From assembly GCF_004211955.1 (NCBI RefSeq), contig NZ_RHJI01000004.1, positions 1-64,000 of the forward strand: a DNA stretch of 64,000 nucleotides. The letters run 5' to 3'. This DNA is from Escherichia sp. E1V33. Lineage in GTDB: Bacteria; Pseudomonadota; Gammaproteobacteria; Enterobacterales; Enterobacteriaceae. Made by a program: the position numbers and the translations under genes. Below are positions 57,003-64,000 of the stretch, in pieces; within the stretch, counting starts at the first letter, position 1; each line of letters starts with the position of its first letter. Below the pieces are notes generated by a model. It searched no databases. It was given only the letters and a program-made list of their open reading frames with translations, and was not told the DNA's origin.

Positions 57003-57239
57003 ATGATTTGCCCACGTTGTGCCGATGAACAGATTGAAGTGATGGCGAAATCGCCGGTAAAAGATGTCTGGACGGTCTACCAGTGCCAGCATTGCCTTTA
57101 TACCTGGCGCGATACCGAACCGCTGCGTCGCACCAGCCGCGAACATTATCCACAAGCGTTCCGTATGACGCAGAAGGATATTGATGATGCGCCAATGGTG
57201 CCGAGCATTCCGCCGCTGCTGGCGGCAGATAAGCGTTAA
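57003..57239 (+). CDS. BsdD-type small subunit of the decarboxylase
   Basis: A 78-residue protein with two CxxC-like pairs (MICPRCADEQ, YQCQHCLYTW), suggesting a zinc ribbon. BsdD-type proteins are found with UbiX/UbiD partners in gut bacteria and are needed for full activity. AAGGAGAAC precedes the ATG, 10 bp after the previous stop. Confidence 0.9.
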   Translation: MICPRCADEQIEVMAKSPVKDVWTVYQCQHCLYTWRDTEPLRRTSREHYPQAFRMTQKDIDDAPMVPSIPPLLAADKR

Positions 57240-57247
57240 TAAAAAAT

Positions 57248-57275
57248 GCCGGGTAGAGGTTTTGCCTTACCCGGC
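57248..57275. terminator. Bidirectional terminator between bsdD-like gene and pphB
   Basis: GCCGGGTA (57248-57255) and TACCCGGC (57268-57275) form an 8-bp stem. An A-run on the left gives a T-run for minus-strand transcripts from pphB. Confidence 0.75.
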
Positions 57276-57279
57276 CACG

Positions 57280-57942
57280 TTATTTAATTTTATAAAACGA
57301 TAACCGTCCGCTCTCTGGCGAGCCGGTATCAATATAAACCTGATTGGCAAATATCTGGATATTCGTAAACATCATATGACCGAAGATAAAACAGTCGGCA
57401 CCGTTTATTTCTTTTAACTCACCTTTAAGCGATTTCTGAACACGGTCAACAGGCCAGAGTAATTCGCTTTCTACTATTTCTTTGCCAAAGAGATATTCAT
57501 TCCCTGGGTAATCTGCATGTGCGATGACATATTTTACTATGCCGTTAGTGATTTCAATAATATGTGGAAGGTTATGGAATCTTAGCAACAGATCTATTGC
57601 CTCTTGTTGTTCCGTATCATTTAAATCAAAAAACCAGTCGCCGCCGCTGGCTAACCACATATTTCCATCGCCAGTCGAGAATGCATCAAGCGCCATCGCT
57701 TCGTGGTTGCCTTTAACCGACGTAAACCAGGGCTGGTTTAACAGGCGTAGAACGTTCAGACTCTCCGGCCCACGATCAATGTTATCGCCTGTGGAAATAA
57801 GTAAGTCAGTTTCAGAGCAAAAAGAGAGTTGATGTAAGCGGGATTGTAATAATTGATATTCACCATGAATATCACCAACGGCCCATATATGGCGATAGTT
57901 ATGAGCATCAATTTTTTGATAGCGAGTGGTAAGCATTTGCAT
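57280..57942 (-). CDS. pphB: Serine/threonine protein phosphatase 2
   Basis: PphB (PrpB, 220 residues) is a PPP-type metallophosphatase. Metal motifs are VGDIHGEYQLL, GDNIDRGPESL and KGNHEAMALDA, with a further His in IAHADYPG. The N terminus is two residues longer than the K-12 protein if the first ATG is used; the ATG at 57936 is an alternative. It is AT-rich relative to the decarboxylase genes. Confidence 0.93.
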   Translation of the reverse strand: MQMLTTRYQKIDAHNYRHIWAVGDIHGEYQLLQSRLHQLSFCSETDLLISTGDNIDRGPESLNVLRLLNQPWFTSVKGNHEAMALDAFSTGDGNMWLASGGDWFFDLNDTEQQEAIDLLLRFHNLPHIIEITNGIVKYVIAHADYPGNEYLFGKEIVESELLWPVDRVQKSLKGELKEINGADCFIFGHMMFTNIQIFANQVYIDTGSPESGRLSFYKIK

Positions 57943-58029
57943 AGACTCATATTTATATAATATGTATTATTATACCAGACCAGAGTATTGAAGTCTTTGG
58001 AGTAATAAATCACAAAAGGATGTTTTAAG

Positions 58030-58563
58030 ATGCTGAGATATTTATATGCTTTCGTGTTAGTTTTCTGTTTTTTCACCTCTAATGTACAAGCTGCTTCTAT
58101 AGAAGAAATAAATCGTTTAGAAAAACTTATAACCGAAGGTGATGTAATTGAGTGTACAGCGAATTTCAGTCAGACGGAGAATAACGAAACATACCAACTT
58201 AACCTTTTGGGAATAATGAAAGTTACTTACTCTGGGGAAAGTGAAAAACGCTACCACTCGACACAATATTATCGTTTAAACGGCTCCAAAATTCCCTTTA
58301 TTCGTTATGAGATGGATATCATCACTACTCATGAAAAATCAAAGTTAAAAGAAGAGATTGTGCCTGACAGCGTACAGGTATTTTATCCTTCAGCACCAGA
58401 GCAAGAAGCGATATTAGCAGAAGCTGTACGGAAAATCGCACCAATGTCTATTGATCATGACGATATCACATTTACGACATTTCCTGATTACCAGGTGAAA
58501 GTGAAATCCCCCTCTATGCCAGAAGCGATGACTCAGTCTTGCCGGGTGCAAACGAAAAAGTAG
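58030..58563 (+). CDS. Orphan secreted protein
   Basis: A 177-residue protein with a signal peptide (MLRYLYAFVLVFCFFTSNVQA, cleavage after AQA about residue 21) and two cysteines (C43 region VIECTAN and C-terminal QSCRV) that could form one disulfide. No family recognised. AT-rich codons suggest acquisition. It lies between pphB and mutS and would be periplasmic. Confidence 0.7.
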   Translation: MLRYLYAFVLVFCFFTSNVQAASIEEINRLEKLITEGDVIECTANFSQTENNETYQLNLLGIMKVTYSGESEKRYHSTQYYRLNGSKIPFIRYEMDIITTHEKSKLKEEIVPDSVQVFYPSAPEQEAILAEAVRKIAPMSIDHDDITFTTFPDYQVKVKSPSMPEAMTQSCRVQTKK

Positions 58564-58571
58564 TGAATAAA

Positions 58572-58594
58572 CCCGACGGCATTGTGCCGTCGGG
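58572..58594. terminator. Terminator before mutS stop
   Basis: CCCGACGGC and GCCGTCGGG form a 9-bp stem with a 5-base loop between the convergent orphan gene and mutS. Confidence 0.75.
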
Positions 58595-58604
58595 CATGTC
58601 AGGT

Positions 58605-61172
58605 TTACACCAGACTCTTCAAGCGATAAATCCACTCCAGCGCCTGACGTGGAGTCAGTGAATCCGGGTCGAGATTTTCCAGTGCCTCGACCGCTGGCGA
58701 GGTTTCTTCCGGTACTGACAGCAAAGACATTTGCGTACCATCCACTTGTGTAGCGGCGGCGTTCGGCGAAATGCTTTCCAGCTCACGCAGTTTTTGCCGC
58801 GCGCGTTTGATCACATCTTTCGGCACGCCTGCCAGCGCAGCGACTGCCAGGCCGTAGCTTTTGCTCGCCGCGCCGTCCTGCACGCTGTGCATAAAGGCGA
58901 TCGTGTCGCCGTGTTCCAGCGCATCGAGATGCACGTTGGCTACGCCTTCCATTTTCTCAGGTAACTGGGTCAGCTCGAAGTAGTGGGTGGCAAACAGTGT
59001 CAATGCTTTGATTTTATTTGCCAGATTTTCCGCACATGCCCATGCCAGCGACAGACCGTCGTACGTGGATGTACCACGTCCGATTTCATCCATCAGCACC
59101 AGACTGTGTTCGGTCGCGTTATGTAGAATATTGGCGGTTTCGGTCATCTCCACCATAAAGGTTGAACGCCCGGAAGCCAGATCATCCGCCGCGCCGACGC
59201 GAGTGAAGATACGGTCAATCGGGCCAATTTCCACGCTTTGTGCCGGTACGTAACTGCCGATATACGCCATTAGCGCAATCAGTGCAGTTTGGCGCATATA
59301 GGTACTTTTACCGCCCATATTCGGGCCAGTAATGATCAACATGCGACGCTGCGGCGACAGATTCAGCGGGTTGGCGATAAACGGTTCATTCAGTACCTGT
59401 TCTACCACCGGATGGCGGCCTTCGGTAATGCGAATACCAGGTTTATCAATAAAAGTCGGGCAGGTGTAGTTCAGGGTATAGGCCCGTTCTGCCAGATTAA
59501 CCAGTACGTCGAGTTCTGCCAGCGCGCTCGCGCTCTGCTGCAACGCTTCCAGATGCGGCAACAGCAGGTCGAACAGCTCTTCATAAAGCTGTTTTTCCAG
59601 CGCCAGTGCTTTGCCTTTTGAGGTGAGAACTTTATCTTCGTACTCTTTTAGCTCTGGAATAATGTAGCGCTCGGCGTTTTTCAGCGTCTGGCGACGCATA
59701 TAGTTGATTGGTGCGAGATGGCTTTGTCCACGGCTAATCTGAATGTAATAGCCGTGCACCGCGTTAAAGCCAACTTTCAACGTGTCCAGACCGGTACGTT
59801 CGCGCTCGCGGATTTCCAGACGCTCCAGATAATCGGTCGCGCCGTCAGCCAGCGCGCGCCACTCATCCAGTTCCTCGTTATAGCCCGGTGCGATAACACC
59901 ACCGTCGCGTACCAGCACCGGCGGCGTGTCGATGATTGCGCGCTCCAGCAGATCGCGCAGTTCGGCAAACTCGCCCATTTTTTCACGCAGTGCCTGTACC
60001 GGTGCACTATCGACAGTTTCTAACTGCGCGCGCAGTTCCGGCAGTTGCTGGAAGGCGTGGCGCATACGAGCAAGATCGCGCGGGCGAGCAGTACGCAACG
60101 CCAGACGCGCCAGAATACGTTCCAGATCGCCCACCTGACGCAGCACAGGCTGTAACTCAGCGGTGAAATCCTGCAATGCGCCAATAGTTTGCTGGCGCTG
60201 AAGCAACACACGGGTGTCGCGCACAGGCATATGCAGCCAGCGTTTCAGCATACGGCTACCCATCGGCGTGACGGTGCAGTCGAGCACGGAAGCCAGCGTA
60301 TTTTCCGCGCCGCCCGCCAGATTCTGGGTAATTTCCAGATTACGACGCGTCGCGGCATCCATAATGATGCTGTCCTGCTCACGTTCCATCGTGATAGAAC
60401 GGATATGCGGCAGGGTGGTGCGTTGGGTATCTTTTGCATACTGCAACAGGCAACCGGCAGCACAAAGCCCGCGTGGCGCGTTCTCGACGCCGAAACCAAT
60501 CAGATCACGAGTGCCAAATTGCAGGTTTAACTGCTGACGCGCGGTATCAATTTCAAACTCCCACAGCGGACGGCGGCGCAGGCCGCGACGACCTTCAATC
60601 AGCGACATCTCGGCGAAATCTTCCGCATACAGCAGCTCTGCCGGGTTGGTGCGTTGCAGTTCTGCCGCCATCGTTTCGCGGTCAGCCGGTTCGCTCAGAC
60701 GAAAACGCCCAGAGCTGATATCCAGCGTTGCATAGCCAAAACCTTTGCTGTCCTGCCAGATAGCCGCCAGTAGGTTATCCTGGCGTTCTTGCAACAAGGC
60801 TTCATCGCTGATAGTCCCCGGTGTGACGATACGTACAACCTTGCGCTCAACCGGCCCTTTGCTGGTCGCCGGGTCGCCAATTTGTTCGCATATAGCGACG
60901 GACTCGCCCTGATTCACCAGCTTAGCGAGATAGTTTTCTACCGCATGGTAGGGGATACCCGCCATCGGGATCGGTTCACCCGCAGATGCGCCGCGTTTGG
61001 TCAGCGAAATATCCAGCAGCTGCGACGCCCGTTTAGCGTCGTCATAAAACAGTTCGTAAAAGTCACCCATCCGGTAGAACAGCAGGATCTCCGGATGCTG
61101 GGCTTTCAGCTTGAGATACTGCTGCATCATTGGGGTATGGTCTGAGAGATCCTTGTCGATAGACTCTTTCAT
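58605..61172 (-). CDS. mutS: DNA mismatch repair protein MutS
   Basis: MutS (855 residues from this start) recognises mismatches and small loops and recruits MutL. The mismatch wedge is F38-x-E40 in GDFYELF. The Walker A motif is [12 protein letters not shown] and Walker [15 protein letters not shown]; the C-terminal helix-turn-helix is [17 protein letters not shown]. The N terminus [15 protein letters not shown] differs from the K-12 start (MSAIENFDAHTPM) and looks more like the Salmonella form. An ATG 15 bp upstream (61187) is possible but neither start has a strong ribosome site. Confidence 0.96.
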   Translation of the reverse strand: MKESIDKDLSDHTPMMQQYLKLKAQHPEILLFYRMGDFYELFYDDAKRASQLLDISLTKRGASAGEPIPMAGIPYHAVENYLAKLVNQGESVAICEQIGDPATSKGPVERKVVRIVTPGTISDEALLQERQDNLLAAIWQDSKGFGYATLDISSGRFRLSEPADRETMAAELQRTNPAELLYAEDFAEMSLIEGRRGLRRRPLWEFEIDTARQQLNLQFGTRDLIGFGVENAPRGLCAAGCLLQYAKDTQRTTLPHIRSITMEREQDSIIMDAATRRNLEITQNLAGGAENTLASVLDCTVTPMGSRMLKRWLHMPVRDTRVLLQRQQTIGALQDFTAELQPVLRQVGDLERILARLALRTARPRDLARMRHAFQQLPELRAQLETVDSAPVQALREKMGEFAELRDLLERAIIDTPPVLVRDGGVIAPGYNEELDEWRALADGATDYLERLEIRERERTGLDTLKVGFNAVHGYYIQISRGQSHLAPINYMRRQTLKNAERYIIPELKEYEDKVLTSKGKALALEKQLYEELFDLLLPHLEALQQSASALAELDVLVNLAERAYTLNYTCPTFIDKPGIRITEGRHPVVEQVLNEPFIANPLNLSPQRRMLIITGPNMGGKSTYMRQTALIALMAYIGSYVPAQSVEIGPIDRIFTRVGAADDLASGRSTFMVEMTETANILHNATEHSLVLMDEIGRGTSTYDGLSLAWACAENLANKIKALTLFATHYFELTQLPEKMEGVANVHLDALEHGDTIAFMHSVQDGAASKSYGLAVAALAGVPKDVIKRARQKLRELESISPNAAATQVDGTQMSLLSVPEETSPAVEALENLDPDSLTPRQALEWIYRLKSLV

Positions 61173-61260
61173 ATTGATTCTACTCATTTTTTAAGTCTTG
61201 AGATTCCGCATATAGCCTCATGCAAAACCGCGTTAAACCCATATAAATCGATAAATTTGT

Positions 61261-61509
61261 ATGCCAGAAGTATACCGGTATGTATCGGGTACATACTCTG
61301 ACTTGCTGGTATACATTTATAAAAATGACACTTCTCAGTCGATTATAATCAATAAGTTATCTATCGACGTGAAACCAGAACTCGACCAGCAAGGGGGCGT
61401 TGTCTACTTACCCAATCCTGAACGAAAGCCGTATCTTATCACTGACAACCACAGAGATTCACCCGTGGTTTTGGTGTCAAAATCAGTGCCACCAAAGGAA
61501 TCTATATAG
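61261..61509 (+). pseudogene. Degenerate ORF right of mutS, possible gene fragment
   Basis: An 82-codon frame with no recognised domain and no convincing ribosome site. A second frame in another phase overlaps it and runs to 61657, with a plausible helical end (HDKALKQVIRSMVGYVSDF). The pair could be one gene broken by a frameshift. I cannot name a family. Confidence 0.3.
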
Positions 61510-61657
61510 GCGTATCATCAACAGACAAGCGGCCCACGACAAGGCACTGAAACAGGTTATCAGATCAATGGTTGGTTATGTCTCAGATTTTGCCAGCATT
61601 GTTCAGGCACGCGAGACTGCTCGCAAATTCGTTGAAACGATGAAGTTGACTAGGTAG

Positions 61658-62205
61658 TTCGAGTGCAGTGAAGCAAGAAAAAGAGGTTTTTTGTACAAAA
61701 TAGAAGTTATCTTATGAGCAGCTCTAAACTAGCAAAGCTCATTGCATTGAATGCAATAATAAAGTCAAAAAAAGTATGACAGAAAGTTAAACCTTAGAGT
61801 GAAAGAGCCGGCTGGCGCGAGGAGTTTGTTTCAAGAGTGATAACAGCTGCAATACATGTGATTGAGATTGAAGCGGGAAATACCCAGCAATAACGATGTC
61901 AACTGGCTTAGCTATATCCTGTTCTTTATTCTGATGACACATAAAAAATTCAGAGGCCGTTCACAGCTCTAAGAAAGTAATGGACTTGGTTGGCAACAGA
62001 AGAAAATAAAAAACAGTCATTTTAATATTGATGAATGTTTAATATCTATGTGCTTTACTAAATATACACCTTATTATAGATTTTTCAAGATGGTTGCTAT
62101 TGATAATATTAATATGGGTATCAATATAATTTAATATCGCTTTACTCATATATTCAATATATTTGTTGAAAGGATATAGAATTATACAACGAACAATAAC
62201 GGAGT
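61658..62205. other. AT-rich gap in the mutS-distal island
   Basis: About 550 bp with no open frame of note, repeat or RNA gene seen. It is strongly AT-rich from about 61980 on, which fits horizontally acquired, H-NS-silenced DNA and probably includes the promoter of the next gene. Confidence 0.6.
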
Positions 62206-62211
62206 ATGTCG

Positions 62212-62511
62212 ATGACAAGTAAAGATATCACCACGGAAATAGAAGAAATTGAAATGTTAAATTCAGAAATGTTTCTATGCGGATTGGAAAAAAACATCAA
62301 TTCTGAAAATAGTAATTCTCCTGTTTCCGATTATACTAGTGTCTTGAAATATCTGCGTAAAGAAGTTCAGAAGGTCACAACGCAACGAGAGGAAATAGAA
62401 TTTGCCATGCTTTTTAAAGAAAAGTTGGCAGAATTTGCTGTGCGCTATAATTTACCAGAAGATCATTTTTCAATTGATATCGGTGGCGCACCATTTTTAG
62501 TTAAAGAATAA
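62212..62511 (+). CDS. Orphan 99-residue acidic protein
   Basis: A predicted cytoplasmic helical protein, rich in Glu (TEIEEIEMLNSEMF, KEVQKVTTQREEIEF). No family recognised. ATGTCGATG offers two starts; the second (62212) is 7 bp from CGGAG, the first only 1 bp, so the second is preferred. It ends 15 bp before the likely start of the next gene, with AAGGAGGGG between them, so the two are probably co-transcribed. It may be a carrier or partner of the downstream enzyme. Confidence 0.65.
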   Translation: MTSKDITTEIEEIEMLNSEMFLCGLEKNINSENSNSPVSDYTSVLKYLRKEVQKVTTQREEIEFAMLFKEKLAEFAVRYNLPEDHFSIDIGGAPFLVKE

Positions 62512-62526
62512 GGAGGGGAACATCTC

Positions 62527-63570
62527 ATTTCAACTACTCATTTTGAGAATGGTGCATATTTCAGCCATCCACATGCTGACCATCAGATGGACTTAAGGGC
62601 TGATCAGCTTCCTAAAATAAAAATAGGTCAATACGTTCGTTTTGGCCGAAACGCATCGGTCAATGCTGGCGGCGATATCACTATTGGTATCGGTGTGTGG
62701 CTGTCACCGGGAAGCCAACTTCTTCGTCAGAATCATGATCCCTACGGTCGCCCATCTGTAGGGGCCAGAACTGTGGCAATGACAACGCTACCTGCTATAA
62801 CCCTCTCTGATTATGCATGGGTCGGGAGAGAGGCTATGGTTGGATGGGCTGCAGACTATATTGGGAAAGCAAGCATTATTGCAACGAGAACGTTTGTAAA
62901 TACATGGGTAGGGGATTATTCAATTGTAGGAGATCGAGGAAAGGTTTTACAATATATGCCATTTAAAGCCTATTTACTTGAGCATAAAAAATTATCATTC
63001 AAAGAAATGTTGATGATTGATGACTGGGTTTCTGTCGATGAAGAGTGGTTATGTTATTATAGGAATAAAGTTGAAGGTAACATTATAAACAACATCTTAC
63101 ATGAACAAATACAATTAAATAAAAATGATAGCGTTTTAATCATTAATCCACCAAATGCTAATGGTCTTGCTGATTTTACTAAACAGAAGTTGGATATAAT
63201 CTCAACGGAACGAAGAGTTTGTGCTTCTGTATTACAATGGTGTTTAGATAATAATTGCTATAATGTTCGATTCAGAGGGGATTTTAATTTATCTTCATTA
63301 CCATTTTTAACAGGAGGTAGTGCGCATTATCGTAGGAAAATAGGATATTCTCTTGTGTTGTGCCACCTTTCAGCTAAAGAAATTAATGATAAGTTAATGA
63401 ATGAGATCATGCGAGTAGCCGCTCCTGGTGCTAAAATAATTTTGCAATTAGAAGCATATAAATTAATGTGGAGATCATGGTCTCGTGAATCATTATATAG
63501 TGAGATGGTTTTTGATCGTGATATTTCCTATGGGGAAAAATCATATGTTATAATAGAGAAAAAAAGATGA
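62527..63570 (+). CDS. Hexapeptide-repeat protein with methyltransferase-like C-terminal part
   Basis: The N-terminal ~130 residues show left-handed beta-helix repeats of the acyltransferase type (IGQYVRFGRNASVNAGGDI, IGIGVWLSPGSQLL, WVGREAMVGWAADYIGKAS). From about 185 a second part has a Rossmann-like look (SVLIINPPNANGLADF) and a class I methyltransferase-type end (LMNEIMRVAAPGAKIILQLE), but no clear glycine-rich SAM loop. The first ATG in frame is at 62587 without a ribosome site; an ATT at 62527 sits 10 bp after AAGGAGGGG, so translation probably begins there. Substrate unknown. The gene overlaps the next by 4 bp. Confidence 0.6.
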   Translation: MSTTHFENGAYFSHPHADHQMDLRADQLPKIKIGQYVRFGRNASVNAGGDITIGIGVWLSPGSQLLRQNHDPYGRPSVGARTVAMTTLPAITLSDYAWVGREAMVGWAADYIGKASIIATRTFVNTWVGDYSIVGDRGKVLQYMPFKAYLLEHKKLSFKEMLMIDDWVSVDEEWLCYYRNKVEGNIINNILHEQIQLNKNDSVLIINPPNANGLADFTKQKLDIISTERRVCASVLQWCLDNNCYNVRFRGDFNLSSLPFLTGGSAHYRRKIGYSLVLCHLSAKEINDKLMNEIMRVAAPGAKIILQLEAYKLMWRSWSRESLYSEMVFDRDISYGEKSYVIIEKKR

Positions 63571-64000
63571 AATCTATGCCTTATGTAATGTTATCTCTGG
63601 CGGCTATATTCTGGGGTGGTAACTATGTTGTTGGTAAGATTATGGTGGTCAATATGGACCCTATTCTGTTATCAGAATTTAGATGGCTACTTACCAGTAT
63701 AATCCTTGTTATATTTAATTTTTTGGCAATTAAAGAAAATATTAATTTAATAATTCGCAATAAAAAAAGCATTATATTATTAGCCATATTGGGACAAGTT
63801 ATGTTTCCTGTGGCATTATATATTGGCTTACAATACACAACATCGTTAAATGCCGCTATATACTTATCGTCCACGCCTGGGCTAGTTCTTGCATTTAACT
63901 GGATGTTTTTTAGGGATTATATATCAAAATCAAATATTGTTGGTGTTATAATTAGTACATTGGGTGTTGCCTGGTTAGTTACAAAAGGCGATATAACTAA
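63567..64000 (+). CDS. EamA/DMT family transporter, 5' part
   Basis: The first 144 codons of a drug/metabolite transporter-type protein: MLSLAAIFWGGNYVVGKIM is the typical first EamA segment, and about five membrane helices are visible before the window ends. ATG overlaps the previous TGA (ATGA), so it is coupled to the hexapeptide-repeat gene and may export its product. The substrate cannot be told. The 3' part lies outside the window. Confidence 0.8.
   Translation, partial: MKSMPYVMLSLAAIFWGGNYVVGKIMVVNMDPILLSEFRWLLTSIILVIFNFLAIKENINLIIRNKKSIILLAILGQVMFPVALYIGLQYTTSLNAAIYLSSTPGLVLAFNWMFFRDYISKSNIVGVIISTLGVAWLVTKGDIT

Noticed and set aside
63623-63874. An 83-codon minus-strand frame at the right edge
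   Set aside because: It lies opposite the EamA transporter frame, which has the expected hydrophobic pattern and start overlap.

Overview
The window is chromosomal DNA from Escherichia coli or a Shigella-type lineage. Gene content, order and protein sequences from mltA to mutS follow the E. coli backbone I know from K-12, but several segments differ, so it is not K-12. Coordinates run opposite to the usual K-12 map: mltA is on the left and mutS on the right. No insertion sequence, prophage, rRNA gene or CRISPR array was seen.

Backbone, left to right. The first 19 bases are the start of an initiator tRNA-fMet gene. Next come mltA, tcdA, csdE-csdA, ygdI, the sRNA gene gcvB divergent from gcvA, ygdD and rlmM (0.2-7.3 kb). 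xni, sdaB-sdaC, ppnN and queF are on the minus strand (7.3-13.8 kb). syd, the CsrA-sequestering RNA csrB, yqcC-truC-yqcA and the glucarate operon gudPXD follow (13.9-21.1 kb). barA lies opposite rlmD-relA-mazEF-mazG-pyrG-eno (21.3-32.5 kb). The sulfate assimilation genes sit in two blocks: cysJIH at 38.4-42.7 kb and cysDNC at 44.5-47.5 kb. A dense run of essential or housekeeping genes, ygbE-ftsB-ispD-ispF-truD-surE-pcm-nlpD-rpoS, reaches 54.3 kb, and mutS occupies 58.6-61.2 kb.

Accessory or altered segments. (1) The fucose genes that K-12 carries between xni and rlmM are absent, leaving a 53-bp gap with one terminator. (2) A lemA-TPM-TPM operon (32.5-35.0 kb) holds two adjacent ygcG-type paralogues. 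(3) Between queE and queD there is an orphan small gene, then a deletion scar joining the start of ygcN to the end of ygcE; the ygcE remnant also has a nonsense codon and a frameshift. (4) The type I-E cas genes and CRISPR array found between cysH and iap in K-12 are missing; a hok-family type I toxin locus is there instead. (5) The rpoS-mutS interval carries a MarR regulator divergent from a three-gene UbiX/UbiD-type aromatic acid decarboxylase operon, then pphB and an orphan secreted protein. (6) Right of mutS is an AT-rich island: a decayed stretch, a small orphan gene, a hexapeptide-repeat protein with a methyltransferase-like tail, and an EamA-type transporter cut by the window edge.

The genes cover several linked global controls: stringent response (relA, ppnN), Csr control (barA, csrB), glycine and amino acid control (gcvA, gcvB) and the general stress sigma factor (rpoS with its regulated leader). 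Functional calls rest on recognised families and residues read from the translations. Comparisons with K-12 come from memory, not from an alignment.
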